The notes: generated from the letters alone by a model not told the origin. A stretch of 64,000 bases of DNA from Atrina japonica (GCA_030159075.1 BROG01000476.1:186001-250000), one strand, 5' to 3'. Counted from the stretch's first letter, positions 47,201-51,361 are shown. A program made the numbers and translations.

Positions 47201-48778
47201 ACTGTTTGTTGGGTTTTTTAGGGATGTTATCAGTATATTCAATATCTATGTATCGCCAATGAAAAATGATTTGCTTTGATATTGATATCATATTTGAGAA
47301 TTGATACATAACAAAAGAAATTCAGATTGACATTTCTACTTCCCAATCCAGATGACAGATAAATTGATATTGTTTTCCATCCATACATATACAGTGAAAC
47401 CTGTATATAAAGACCACCTTTGGGACACAACAAAACCAGTCTTTATAGGGAAGGAGTCTTTATATATAGGTTGATTTGTACACAAATGGTACTATTGGGG
47501 ACAGGAAAAAACAGTCTTTGTGATCAGTAAGTCTTTATACACAGGTGGTGGCTAAAGCAGGTTTTACTGAATATATTGTTTTCTCATCAATAACACACCA
47601 CTGGCAGATGACCAATTCTCAGGGCCTCTGTGGCCAAGGGCTTAGAAAATTGCGTTCTAAACCACTTCCTGTCAGCGGAGGTTTGAGTCACTCTGGAACT
47701 AAGCTAATGTTGTCAGAAAGTTTGCCATTTTATTTGCAGAAGGCCGGTGGTCCCTTCCCCACTACATTGTAACTGGGTTCTCTCCTCCACCATTAAAAAT
47801 GACTGCCACCATATAACTGGAAAATTACGGAATGAGGCGTAAAACACCATTCAAATAAACAAAAACCAATTCAAGTCTCACGAGGACTTTGATGACAATT
47901 TTTTTATTCTTAGCACAGGCATGCTCCATGAATGTCATATTTTAACCACAAATTACTGTTTTGTGTATATTGAAATATTGCAAATTTGTCATCATATTGT
48001 TAAAGTAATGTCCCTGGTGAAGATTGGTACTCACCAAGAATTGGCTGTCTGCTAATAGTTGAGTTTGTTAATAATTTCAAAATATCAGGCAAAATTTTAT
48101 ACTTATTTTTTAAATTATCCTTTAACAGTTTTAAAAATTCTTAGTAAAAGCCGAGATATCACAAAATCTATTGATATATTTATTTAGGGTATATCTTCTG
48201 TTTATAGGCATTATTTTACATTTTATAATCACATTGATATACTTGTGTATTCTTTAAAATCATAAAACAATGAAATTGAATAAATCTACTGGAGACAAAA
48301 GGTCAGAAATCAATAATTGTTGTTTTTACCATGTGACCATTATTGAAAATTTAATGATTACCAGTTTACAACCTTTTCTCGTGAAATGCTGACCAGATCA
48401 CTTAACATATTATGTGTATATCCCATTTAAAAGTATGGTATTATGTTTTCTAGTACATTATAATAAATTGTATGTTGTTGGTAATATCACCAGAAACATT
48501 TCCCTAACTCTGTCTAATTGTCTTTCTCAGGTGGTTTCCAAGTTGAAATGTACCGAGACAGTCAGAGAGACAGAACAATTCTGTGTCGCTACGATCCTAC
48601 TGAAACTGGACTGTACATTGTCAGTGTTAAGTGGTCAGGTGTGGATGTGCCCGGATCGCCATTCCAAATTCATATTGTTGACACACAACAGGAACTGGAG
48701 CAAGTTTTACAGGAAGCTTCATTTTCCCAGAGTTCCATAACACCAAGATCCTACAGCCAGTGGAGAGAGGATATCTAG
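3276..48778 (+). CDS. Filamin-family protein, 3' part of gene (19 constitutive coding exons, repeats A to K)
   Basis: Filamins cross-link actin and act as cytoplasmic scaffolds, using chains of Ig-filamin repeats of about 90 residues. Joining 3276-3359, 4776-4916, 6252-6425, 8300-8449, 10737-10958, 11708-11881, 12790-12999, 13375-13458, 14006-14143, 14965-15144, 27083-27226, 28125-28247, 28450-28596, 29807-29908, 31608-31787, 44242-44523, 45579-45728, 47031-47198 and 48531-48778 gives one open frame of about 1,032 residues with GT-AG junctions throughout. Family hallmarks recur: VDASEAG-like turns (VDVKEAG, SQAGPG, RKAGPG), DGTY-like loops and GSPF/GSPY strand ends. Ten full repeats (B to K) follow the end of repeat A. 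The actin-binding N-terminus lies upstream of the window. The C-terminal repeats (VETRGAGAGQLTVRIRGPKG, then SPFQIHIVDTQQELEQ) recall the invertebrate jitterbug/FLN-2 class; that subclass call is from memory of the family. Family certain; exon ends inferred from splice consensus and frame. Confidence 0.93.
3440..4010. repeat. Dispersed repeat of unknown class
   Basis: The stretch attgtccgatttacat to gaggctgcact resembles 60210-60310 (attgtccaattcacat to agctgcact), and gtcaagaaggggttcac resembles sequence near 60417. The two copies are therefore members of one interspersed family. No protein is recognised. Confidence 0.5.
4264..4640. mobile_element. MITE-like element, TTAAAGGGGCATTAGCTG family, copy 1
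   Basis: Ends ccttaaagatgcattagctg and cagctaatgcccctttag are inverted repeats. The interior carries tatacacaggc and a short cacaaaatatatagg motif in both orientations, so the whole element is roughly palindromic. Other copies are at 7599-7964, 17024-17358, 32771-33138 and 41396-41922. Confidence 0.75.
4776..4916 (+). CDS. Filamin exon 2 (end of repeat A, start of repeat B)
   Basis: A 141-nt exon with acceptor ttttcag and donor ttatag|gtaagt. It encodes GLHTLKISLGNKDICDSPY, the last strands of repeat A, then NPRKVKVRNIP and FLNNISTFI, the first strands of repeat B. The last about 25 bases of the exon and the donor itself are the first unit of a tandem array that continues into the intron. 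Reading past the donor meets a stop within four codons. Confidence 0.9.
4890..5340 (+). repeat. 52-57-bp minisatellite that starts inside filamin exon 2 and repeats its splice donor
   Basis: Units contain cttaaacaacacttcaaca followed by tttataggtaagg. The first unit is the end of exon 2 with the real donor at 4917. Donor-like GT sites recur at 4969, 5023, 5080, 5137 and 5193. Later units decay. Confidence 0.9.
5452..5482. repeat. (TA)n microsatellite
   Basis: An uninterrupted TA run of about 30 bp in the exon 2-3 intron. Confidence 0.95.
5935..6214 (+). mobile_element. tRNA-derived SINE (SINE family 1)
   Basis: The tRNA-like head has A box tggctcagttgg and B box gagttcgagtcc, followed by a body with gttaaagaaccctcactg and a tail gacgttaaacatcaatacaa. 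A reverse-orientation copy lies at 54319-54597. It ends about 37 bp before the exon 3 acceptor. Confidence 0.85.
6252..6425 (+). CDS. Filamin exon 3 (core of repeat B)
   Basis: A 174-nt exon with acceptor tatttcag and donor ccag|gtatgt. It encodes VDASEAGKGILEVAILADGK through FNEIYIP, the core strands of repeat B. The VDASEAG turn is one of the clearest filamin signatures in the window. The exon has the same length and borders as 11708-11881 in repeat D, suggesting duplication of repeat pairs. A SINE ends about 37 bp before its acceptor. Confidence 0.92.
6545..6690. mobile_element. Inverted-repeat element, cagtggaacctgtcttgagag family, copy 1
   Basis: Begins tacagtggagcctgcc and ends tctctcaagacaggttc, the terminal inverted repeats also seen at 14246-14424, 28856-28932, 34888-34960 and 40814-40989. 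Some copies are reduced to little more than the two ends. Confidence 0.7.
7231..7344. mobile_element. Short palindromic element with gttgcacaac ends
   Basis: Ends ctggacccagttgcacaac and gttgtgcaacacggtccag are clear terminal inverted repeats, and the interior holds further paired gttaa/ttaac segments. Confidence 0.75.
7599..7964. mobile_element. MITE-like element, TTAAAGGGGCATTAGCTG family, copy 2
   Basis: Ends aaaggggcatttgctgc and cacagctaatgcccctttaa. The same interior motifs as the copy at 4264 are present, including gagaaacacagtttggc. Confidence 0.75.
8300..8449 (+). CDS. Filamin exon 4 (end of repeat B, first part of repeat C)
   Basis: A 150-nt exon with acceptor atttttcag and donor caag|gtaacc. 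It encodes GSPFWIEYEDEIEFTLAEF and then an aromatic-rich stretch with FFARGKNAGFTFFGPSG. Repeat C lacks the usual VDxxxAGxG turn, so it is a divergent repeat. Confidence 0.87.
8660..8747. mobile_element. About 90-bp TTAAC-family palindromic element
   Basis: Begins aaactcaccaacccct and ends aggggtgaatgagttaa; homologous to the element at 35151-35240. Confidence 0.65.
8975..9191. mobile_element. Inverted-repeat element with cagtggaacctcgctatt end
   Basis: Left end tacagtggaacctcgc pairs with right end gtgaggttctgctgta. Internal gtggtct/agacca segments also pair. It is related to, but distinct from, the family at 6545. Confidence 0.6.
9192..10736. other. Intron sequence, no gene seen
   Basis: Mostly single-copy AT-rich intron between filamin exons 4 and 5. 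Sequence near 9540-9790 with gacctatggtgactggtg resembles an interspersed repeat. The small - strand open frames at 9903-10951 show no domain. Confidence 0.5.
10737..10958 (+). CDS. Filamin exon 5 (rest of repeat C, start of repeat D)
   Basis: A 222-nt exon with acceptor tgttacag and donor gata|gtaaga. It encodes DPKGDEISASIKETSPGTYC, VEFVPQEVGSHLVQVFFHN, then VKVFDAQKVQVNVG and the first strand of repeat D. The donor leaves a single A, which with the next exon's TT gives Ile in the LDIDVKEAG junction. A degenerate 27-bp repeat array starts shortly after the donor. Confidence 0.9.
10975..11465. repeat. 27-bp minisatellite just after filamin exon 5
   Basis: A 27-bp unit, gtaatatttacctgta plus ctgtcagatgg. 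It is degenerate up to about 11220 and then nearly regular, with a 54-bp alternation of acggg and atggg variants. It creates spurious 90-115-codon open frames on both strands. Confidence 0.92.
11622..11647. repeat. (ATT)n microsatellite
   Basis: About eight ATT units upstream of exon 6. Confidence 0.9.
11708..11881 (+). CDS. Filamin exon 6 (core of repeat D)
   Basis: A 174-nt exon with acceptor attgacag and donor ccag|gtagat. It encodes DVKEAGEGELELIVECDGE through FNEEIVP. It is the counterpart of the repeat B exon at 6252-6425: same length, same phases, and a parallel FNE(I/E)xxP ending. The open frame past the donor runs into intronic TA repeats and is not coding. Confidence 0.92.
12034..12101. 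repeat. (TA)n microsatellite
   Basis: About 68 bp of pure TA in the exon 6-7 intron. Confidence 0.97.
12102..12789. other. Intron sequence, no gene seen
   Basis: AT-rich single-copy intron between filamin exons 6 and 7. I see no structured feature. Confidence 0.5.
12790..12999 (+). CDS. Filamin exon 7 (end of repeat D, first part of repeat E)
   Basis: A 210-nt exon with acceptor atttacag and donor agag|gtttaa, a weak donor for lack of an A at +3. It encodes GSPFHVDVQDAVEVVKETIY, a stretch rich in T, V and K, then FMLEAFGSNLVDFDQLEIVI. Repeat E has an unusually long, non-canonical first half without the AGxG turn, as in repeat C. Confidence 0.85.
13375..13458 (+). CDS. Filamin exon 8 (middle of repeat E)
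   Basis: An 84-nt exon with acceptor atttcag and donor gcag|gtaata. It encodes APSGDRIPAKIISQYDGTFK followed by VEWTPPVAG, with the DGTF loop of an Ig-filamin repeat. It has the same length and phases as the first exon of the window. Confidence 0.92.
14006..14143 (+). CDS. Filamin exon 9 (end of repeat E, start of repeat F)
   Basis: A 138-nt exon with acceptor tgaacag and donor gatt|gtaagt. It encodes GRHNVEVSYSGRQIEGSPFA, VDVFDLALLRIDNFKQSGVG and EPASFD. GRHNVEVSYSGRQIEGSPF is a textbook final pair of filamin strands. Confidence 0.93.
14246..14424. mobile_element. Inverted-repeat element, cagtggaacctgtcttgagag family, copy 2
   Basis: Begins tacagtggaacctgtatgg and ends caagacaggttccaatgta. 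The best full-length copy of this family in the window. Confidence 0.75.
14965..15144 (+). CDS. Filamin exon 10 (core of repeat F)
   Basis: A 180-nt exon with acceptor ctacacag and donor ccag|gtagga. It encodes FDMSQAGLYEFNVVIRSPTG through SYIPSEAGSHEIYLNF and FELP. It joins in frame to the exon at 27083 (giving FELPGCPY, the GSPF-like strand end) across an 11.9-kb intron. Confidence 0.9.
15231..15412 (+). mobile_element. Inverted-repeat element, gtgaaacctgtatataaagacc family, copy 1
   Basis: Begins tacagtaaaacctatttcag and ends acaagtttcactgta; the interior has atttgtgtacaaat and ataaagaccacc. A second copy in the opposite orientation follows 13 bp later. Confidence 0.8.
15426..15600 (-). 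mobile_element. Inverted-repeat element, same family, copy 2 (opposite orientation)
   Basis: Begins tacagtgaaacttgtatat and ends agcaggttttactgta. It reads as the near reverse complement of 15231-15412. Confidence 0.8.
15731..15960. mobile_element. Inverted-repeat element, tatacctgg(g/a)aattttt family
   Basis: Starts tatatacctgggaatttttg and ends gggcaaaaatgttcaggta. It shares interior sequence (gctacataattaaagc and atgcatgtcatccat versions) with 60520-60720. Confidence 0.6.
15961..17023. other. Intron sequence with (GA)n and a SINE-like B box
   Basis: No gene seen. A (GA)n tract lies at 16202-16225. A possible tRNA-like B box, ggttcaagtcccggtcag, at about 16939 hints at a decayed SINE. Confidence 0.4.
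17024..17358. mobile_element. MITE-like element, TTAAAGGGGCATTAGCTG family, copy 3
   Basis: Begins tttaagggggcattagctg and ends caactaatgcccttttaag. The right end is continuous with a 27-bp tandem array. Confidence 0.75.
17342..17580. repeat. 27-bp tandem array built on the MITE right end
   Basis: About nine units of taatgcccctttaag plus aaggttgaagtg. The first half of each unit is the terminal inverted repeat of the adjoining MITE. One unit is shortened. The 27-bp period leaves an open + strand frame (17331-17627), not taken as a gene. Confidence 0.9.
17985..18360. repeat. About 120-bp tandem repeat, three or four degenerate copies
   Basis: Repeated pieces include gcctcaactgtttt, cataggtaacctattatgat and cattttgtgttgtgtt, in the same order in each copy. 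Confidence 0.75.
18358..18478 (+). mobile_element. 3' fragment of SINE family 2
   Basis: Contains ttctcctccaccaataaaa, gccatcatatgactgaaa and gacgttaaacaaaataa, the tail shared with the SINEs at 27601 and 47606. The tRNA-like head is missing. Confidence 0.6.
18480..22500. other. Intron sequence, no gene seen
   Basis: About 4 kb of mostly unique AT-rich sequence within the large exon 10-12 intron. Short open frames at 19155-20390 and 21396-21641 have no domain, no good start and no splice support. Regulatory sequence for the internal promoter could lie here. Confidence 0.4.
22519..22526 (+). promoter_or_regulatory. TATA-like box of a candidate internal filamin promoter
   Basis: TATATAAG lies 123 bp before the ATG of the candidate first exon at 22649. 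A start site about 30 bp downstream would give a leader of roughly 100 nt. AT-rich DNA makes such motifs common, so the support is mainly its position. Confidence 0.35.
22649..23546 (+). CDS. Candidate alternative first coding exon of a short filamin isoform
   Basis: An 898-nt open frame starts at an ATG in strong context (A at -3, G at +4), preceded directly by in-frame TGA and TAA, and ends at a phase-1 donor, ttctg|gtaaga. It joins in frame to the repeat G exon at 27083. The resulting protein would have 299 novel residues, then repeats G to K: about 813 residues. I recognise no domain in the 299 residues. They are highly charged and probably disordered: acidic around residues 37-66 (SESDSDDSD), Ser/Pro-rich at 101-119 (PPKSPPSG), and lysine-rich in the second half. 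Three Leu-rich amphipathic stretches recur near residues 20-35, 134-150 and 188-204. Short filamins from an internal promoter are known in Drosophila (cheerio). The upstream stops argue against an internal cassette exon. Isoform status is inference. Confidence 0.75.
23600..23720. repeat. GT-rich low-complexity tract
   Basis: Interrupted tgtgtgtagtgtgtgtgaag units just after the donor of the alternative first exon. Confidence 0.85.
23760..23792. repeat. (GA)n microsatellite
   Basis: A 32-bp run of GA. Confidence 0.97.
24370..24537. mobile_element. Inverted-repeat element, gtgaaacctgtatataaagacc family, copy 3
   Basis: Begins tacagtgaaacctggttt and ends acaagtttcactgta; the interior matches the copies at 15231-15600. 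Confidence 0.8.
24559..24995. mobile_element. Inverted-repeat element with a probable nested insertion
   Basis: Left end tacagtaaaacctcactg and right end agtgagtttccactcta resemble the ends of 8975-9191. The middle (about 24618-24860) holds an unrelated segment bounded by ccc/ccttaag sequence. Confidence 0.4.
25463..25799. repeat. 56-bp minisatellite, six copies
   Basis: Unit atgtactttgaaataaatac continuing to gttttatggaccc. Copies differ at only one or two bases, so the array is young. Confidence 0.97.
25800..27082. other. Intron sequence, no gene seen
   Basis: AT-rich intron upstream of exon 12. It contains a short array of 20-bp ataagtctgtaatgttttat units at about 26515-26590. Confidence 0.5.
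27083..27226 (+). CDS. Filamin exon 12 (end of repeat F, start of repeat G)
   Basis: A 144-nt exon with acceptor gtacag and donor aatg|gtaaat. It encodes GCPYIQNIDEGGMPTASGEG, then LYRGEEDKVANFTLNVG and DLEVKVN. It is the point where the long form (from 15144) and the proposed short form (from 23546) converge, since both upstream exons leave the same phase and the same G. Confidence 0.92.
27601..27850 (+). mobile_element. tRNA-derived SINE (family 2)
   Basis: The head has gtggatggttagagcattg (A-box region) and caagttcaagtcccac (B box); the tail has ttctcctccaccattaaaa and gccatcatataattgaaa. Confidence 0.75.
28125..28247 (+). CDS. Filamin exon 13 (core of repeat G)
   Basis: A 123-nt exon with acceptor gattttag and donor ccag|gtataa. 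It encodes GPYSIAKTTLEKSGDSYIVS, then YVPVEVGVFDIQIRWNGREI and P, the strand D to G part of a filamin repeat. The preceding open frame from 28067 is intronic. Confidence 0.93.
28450..28596 (+). CDS. Filamin exon 14 (end of repeat G, start of repeat H)
   Basis: A 147-nt exon with acceptor atacacag and donor ccag|gtaata. It encodes GSPYHPKILNPRKVQISGGW, a stretch with MDANQRVGLIVNEEKQ, and LVFDVSQAGPG, the B-strand turn of repeat H. Confidence 0.93.
28856..28932. mobile_element. Short copy of the cagtggaacctgtcttgagag family
   Basis: tacagtggaacctgtcttga and caagacaggttccactgta are near-perfect inverted repeats only 77 bp apart end to end. Confidence 0.8.
28999..29195. repeat. 68-bp tandem repeat, three copies
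   Basis: Unit begins ctcatattgaactgaaagta and includes gaaattatgttaataaataa; spacing is exactly 68 bp twice. Confidence 0.95.
29807..29908 (+). CDS. Filamin exon 15 (middle of repeat H)
   Basis: A 102-nt exon with acceptor tttttcag and donor gaag|gtaaat. It encodes GSLKAKVDGPSSTVPVSIDD and ILFIPVEEG. A degenerate 42-bp minisatellite begins within about 80 bp of the donor. Confidence 0.92.
29985..31335. repeat. 42-bp minisatellite in the exon 15-16 intron, about 30 copies
   Basis: The unit combines gggtacatataggtaggggt and aagactaagtcatgtataca. Being 14 codons long and stop-free in several frames, it produces long open frames on both strands (for example VHIGRGKTKSCIQR repeats on +), not taken as genes because there is no splice or start support and the family context is intronic. 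Confidence 0.95.
31608..31787 (+). CDS. Filamin exon 16 (end of repeat H, start of repeat I)
   Basis: A 180-nt exon with acceptor tcttttag and donor cctg|gtaagt. It encodes GNHYIHLQWSDLTIPSSPFL, then a linker with FSDSNKVILTGRGLKES and FVIDGSQAGPG. It joins in frame to 44242 across a 12.5-kb intron that is mostly repeats. Confidence 0.93.
32570..32658. mobile_element. About 90-bp TTAAC-family palindromic element
   Basis: Contains gactcatccacccctg and aggggtgaacaagttaa as terminal inverted repeats. Confidence 0.6.
32771..33138. mobile_element. MITE-like element, TTAAAGGGGCATTAGCTG family, copy 4
   Basis: Begins taaaggggaattagctctg and ends gtgtccctttaa; the interior matches the other copies (tacaataacaaa, tttctcaagcag). 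Confidence 0.7.
33139..34200. other. Intron sequence, no gene seen
   Basis: AT-rich intron. A diverged inverted-repeat region at about 33845-34100 contains taagtcacaagtctttgta and ttgtaaaattggtcc, resembling the element at 57411-57588. Confidence 0.4.
34314..34328 (+). CDS. Possible 15-nt alternative microexon of filamin
   Basis: In the intron between 31787 and 44242, gttgctag|gatacac is followed 15 nt later by ggaa|gtaagta, a near-ideal donor. The 15 nt keep phase 1 and would add Tyr-Thr-Glu-Gly-Ser between AGPG and TPEV in repeat I. TGCATG, the Rbfox-type motif, lies about 50 nt upstream (34260-34265), and a TGC sits just before the acceptor AG, as in SRRM3/4-type microexons. Chance occurrence in a long intron is possible. 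Confidence 0.4.
34888..34960. mobile_element. Short copy of the cagtggaacctgtcttgagag family
   Basis: tacagtgaagcctgtcttga pairs with ttaagacaggttccactgt. Confidence 0.75.
35151..35240. mobile_element. About 90-bp TTAAC-family palindromic element
   Basis: taactcatcaacccctgaaa and ttaaggggtgagtgggttaa form the inverted ends; the clearest copy of the family. Confidence 0.75.
35690..37612. repeat. 75-bp minisatellite, left arm
   Basis: The unit includes gacatgtgtgactgctgtag, ggtagactagctgctgtag, gatctaccagtttgtgacc and ttgtcctgtttataca. Units become indel-ridden from about 36790 to the right edge (extra bases in homopolymers, dropped bases), unlike the cleaner units before. Confidence 0.92.
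37613..39666. other. 2-kb cytosine-depleted block inside the 75-bp array
   Basis: Non-repetitive sequence rich in A, then G, then T, in which C is rare and mostly found as act, cta or agc. TAG, TAA and AGTA steps dominate and TT, TC, CC are scarce. It has no sizeable open frame. The 75-bp array stops abruptly at its left edge and resumes at its right edge. It may be a sequencing or assembly artefact. Confidence 0.85.
39667..40400. repeat. 75-bp minisatellite, right arm
   Basis: The same units as the left arm resume, with the variant unit tataatgttttta, gatattttttactacta first. Confidence 0.92.
40814..40989. mobile_element. Inverted-repeat element, cagtggaacctgtcttgagag family, copy 5
   Basis: Begins tacagtggaacctgtcgtg and ends gttctactgta, with internal agagaccac/ttgaaagaccac segments. 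Confidence 0.7.
41396..41922. mobile_element. MITE-like element, TTAAAGGGGCATTAGCTG family, copy 5, with nested insertion
   Basis: Begins ttaaggggcattagctg and ends cagctaatgcccctttaa. It is about 170 bp longer than its relatives because of the element at 41683-41853. Confidence 0.75.
41683..41853. mobile_element. Nested short inverted-repeat element
   Basis: Ends cagacttgccaactttg and gagacttggcaagtatg are inverted repeats. Internal ggggagact and agtctcccc-like pieces extend the pairing. Confidence 0.65.
42190..43470. repeat. 77-bp minisatellite with variant longer units
   Basis: The unit includes ccattcaattctgtgtatat, ttatatacatgtatctgtca, tacatgtagttccaattata and cccctctcact. Longer variants carry accgggtatacatttttg. 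Open frames across it are repeat artefacts. Confidence 0.95.
43480..44181. other. Intron sequence, no gene seen
   Basis: AT-rich unique intron before exon 17. Confidence 0.5.
44182..44219. repeat. (TA)n microsatellite next to the exon 17 acceptor
   Basis: 38 bp of TA ending 22 bp before the exon, where the branch point would be expected. Confidence 0.95.
44242..44523 (+). CDS. Filamin exon 17 (core of repeat I, start of repeat J)
   Basis: The longest constitutive exon, 282 nt, with acceptor tcaatag and donor ccag|gtaaat. It encodes GTPEVTLTGVRAEINVKVLS, YRCTYIPVVPGAYLLHITWN, GSPYKVNVIG, then PNKVSVSGEGLKGG and DTRKAGPG. A (TA)n tract ends only 22 bp before the exon. Confidence 0.94.
45272..45430 (+). 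mobile_element. tRNA-derived SINE (family 2, short form)
   Basis: The best head in the window: gtggccgaatggctagagc (A box) and caggttcgaatcccact (B box). The tail ggcgtaaaacaccattcaaa follows directly, without the ctcctccacc segment. Confidence 0.85.
45579..45728 (+). CDS. Filamin exon 18 (core of repeat J)
   Basis: A 150-nt exon with acceptor tttctcag and donor aacg|gtatga. It encodes GELTAFCMGPNKASYCELDD, DGTFYLKIRALEAGRHVLQI and KYGGEHVN, with the DGTF loop and a KYGGEHV strand typical of canonical filamin repeats. Confidence 0.94.
45729..47030. other. Intron sequence with diverged inverted-repeat remnants
   Basis: No gene. Sequence at about 45770-45850 and 46020-46400 (ttggccattgtttaattttgg, gccaaaattaaacgg and similar) looks like decayed inverted-repeat elements. 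Confidence 0.4.
47031..47198 (+). CDS. Filamin exon 19 (end of repeat J, start of repeat K)
   Basis: A 168-nt exon with acceptor aatttcag and donor aaag|gtactg. It encodes GSPFVLKVSAQPDASKVRVT, GPGVEHGILATFKSRF and VETRGAGAGQLTVRIRGPKG. The last stretch is the part that most resembles jitterbug/FLN-2 class filamins, as recalled rather than searched. Confidence 0.94.
47390..47570. mobile_element. Inverted-repeat element, gtgaaacctgtatataaagacc family, copy 4
   Basis: Begins tacagtgaaacctgtatata and ends gcaggttttactg. It matches 15426-15600 in orientation. Confidence 0.82.
47606..47872 (+). mobile_element. tRNA-derived SINE (family 2)
   Basis: Decayed head (gcctctgtggccaaggg), core with gaaggccggtggtccc, ttctctcctccaccattaaa and tail gaggcgtaaaacaccattca. 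Confidence 0.78.
48531..48778 (+). CDS. Filamin terminal exon (end of repeat K, C-terminal tail, stop)
   Basis: A 248-nt coding exon with acceptor tttctcag and stop TAG at 48776-48778. It encodes GGFQVEMYRDSQRDRTILCR, YDPTETGLYIVSVKWSGVDV and PGSPFQIHIVDTQQELEQVL, then a Ser-rich tail ending SYSQWREDI. The protein stops about 40 residues after the last repeat strand. There is no hinge followed by another repeat, unlike vertebrate filamins, whose last repeat dimerises. The short segment DTQQELEQVLQEA could be a helix. Confidence 0.95.
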
Positions 48779-49979
48779 ATTTGTAGAGACCCACCTTCTC
48801 TGGATGTCTAATTTTCAAATTACTATATTTAAATAGTTACATCTCAGGATGAGAAAATCTACAAAATAATTTTCTTTTTATACAGTTTAATGATATCTTC
48901 ACTAAAATCCTATACTATGATTCTTTAGCTGTGTTTTTGCAACATTTCATTTCTTCAGAGCATGGCAGAATTTAAGTTGAAATTTTCGTGAACACTTTGA
49001 TGATGTCATAGTGATAAAAATGTACATTTCAGCTGGTGATGACGACATCATTGTGATAACAAAAGTACATTTCAAAGAAAAAATTACAATACTAGAAAAC
49101 TTTGTGCTGTGAATATAAATATTCAAGATACTAACCTACAGTATTTTCGTTTTAATTTGATATCTTTTCCATCGTATAGGTTAACAATTACCACTTGTAT
49201 ATGTGTACCGGTACATGCTGTATGACATTATTTTAACCAATACTCATCTTGCAACTAATACTTATTTTCGAGATTAAATATTAGAAATAAGATTATTTAC
49301 GATACATATACATGATATAGCCCGTATTTATGTCTTCCAGCGTCATATTGTTTTTTGGGTTTTTTTTATAATTTTTAATGCTCTACTTTATAATATAAAA
49401 CTGACACAAACGATGATAGATCTAGGACGAATACTAATTATGGATGGATATTTGTATTTATATGCTACATGTTTGTAACTAAGGCATATGGCATCTTTTT
49501 TTTTGTCTTATGTGATACCCTTATCTTATGAATGAAGCACCATATTTTCTATACATATATTTTGTTTATTGATATAAAAATTGTTACTAGTTACTTTTTT
49601 TCCTTCCGATTATATATAACTAATATGTTGACAGAGAGGAAATGTCAGATACACATAAATTGCTGCTCCGAGTCACAAAATGTAAAAGTAACAGAAAAAA
49701 AATTAGAGAAATAAGTACATATTTTGTAAAAGATTATGTTCAGCTTTGCTTCATGTAAATTTTATCAGATTTTCTTTATACAGTATATGGTATGATAATC
49801 AGCATTTTTTTTTTTATACTCTTCTATTACGGGGCGTATTACGGTATACTGTTGTTTTTTGTATAATTCTATTTTTATAGTTCATTTAATGTTTGATGTG
49901 CAGAGTTTTAAGATATATATATATCTTTATATAAACAACCACAGTGATAAAATTCTTTCGATAGTTTAACATACCACCA

Positions 49980-50074
49980 CATTAACCCATTCACCCCTAA
50001 AGACACATTCAGATTGGTCCAAGTAATTGATTTACAGGAGAGTTTATTGTTTTTTAGGGGTTGATGAGGTAATG
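49980..50074. mobile_element. About 90-bp TTAAC-family palindromic element
   Basis: attaacccattcacccctaa and ttaggggttgatgaggtaa are the inverted ends. It lies in the filamin 3' flank. Confidence 0.7.
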
Positions 50075-50631
50075 TACACAAATTCACATTGGTTTTCATT
50101 TGGATGAAAACTATTGCATGTACAGAGACAGGGGTCCATGACAAACACCTCACAAGTACCAAGAACAGTTCACACATTGTTAGAATCTCATTATATTATA
50201 TGTACAGGTATATCACTATTTGTGAAGGACTTACAGTACCTACTTAGTGGTGTCGTCTTTAAATGGCACCCCAGGTATGTGTCATACCTTAACTAACGAG
50301 AATGATAATCAAAAGTTCATATGACAGTAAATTATGCTTACATTTAGCCGTCTCCGAGTTAGGTAATCTTTTTATAAGTACATGTATCAACTATCCAGTA
50401 GGGACGTATTGTGTATGCTAATTACCGTAGTTGTCTAAAGTTTCATATAACAGTAGTACACGTTATAATTGGATAGCAATATGTAAAATAGTGTTTATAA
50501 GTATCTTACGATAATTACCTTATATAAACCATCCTCTTTGTTCATTACCAATGACCTAAATACAGTATTTGACGTAACTTTGTAGTAATTAACAGCCTCT
50601 CTGTGTAGAAATGTTACATGCCAAAGTTGAA

Positions 50632-50637
50632 AATAAA
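50632..50637 (+). terminator. Candidate poly(A) signal of the filamin gene
   Basis: AATAAA about 1.85 kb after the filamin stop codon, the first exact hexamer in that direction. Motif evidence only. Confidence 0.4.
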
Positions 50638-50931
50638 CTTTCACGATTTTTCTTGATAAATATTCTTAATGTAGGATTGTAATTCAGAAGTCATTAAAAT
50701 GAGATTATTGCACCTTCAGGTTAATTCTGATATTTTATTTCATTACAATTAAGTTTTGAGATTATTATTACTCCATTTACATCTCATTAATCAATCCAAC
50801 AAATTCCAAACATTGGCACAGTAGCTTTCTATTAGTTCAAGACTTGCAATCACCCTAAAATGACAACATGTGATACATAGAACATTGGGATATGTTTTCA
50901 CTATTTTTTTTTTCATACTTTCATACAAATC

Positions 50932-51122
50932 AGGAGGTGGACAAGTGGTTAGAGCATCACGCTTTGAACCATGTCTCTCACTTCTGATCAGCACAGGTTC
51001 AAGCCCCACTGGTACTTATGCTGATTTTGTAATAAAGTTTACTAGCTTAATTGTGGAAGGCCCCACCATATAATTGAAAAATTGTTAAGCATCATTTTGA
51101 ATAGCATAAAACACTTTTTAAA
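50932..51122 (+). mobile_element. tRNA-derived SINE (family 2)
   Basis: Head with gtggacaagtggttagagc and caggttcaagccccact, tail with accatataattgaaaaatt and gcataaaacact. Partly deleted in the core. Confidence 0.75.
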
Positions 51123-51361
51123 ATTCAAAGCTGATCATGTTATGATTTGAATGCAGTTTTGGAAAGGCTACTTGACATCTATATTGAGATATATATGTAG
51201 TTAAAGACATCTGATGAACCCACATGTCCCTACCTCTTTGCTACCTTGGACATCTTAGAATTATGTAAACATGTTTTACTTTACCTTAAAATATAATATA
51301 GCAGTTTTCTATGTTATTGTTTATGTAGAAATAAAGCATTAAATAAATATAGACATATATC

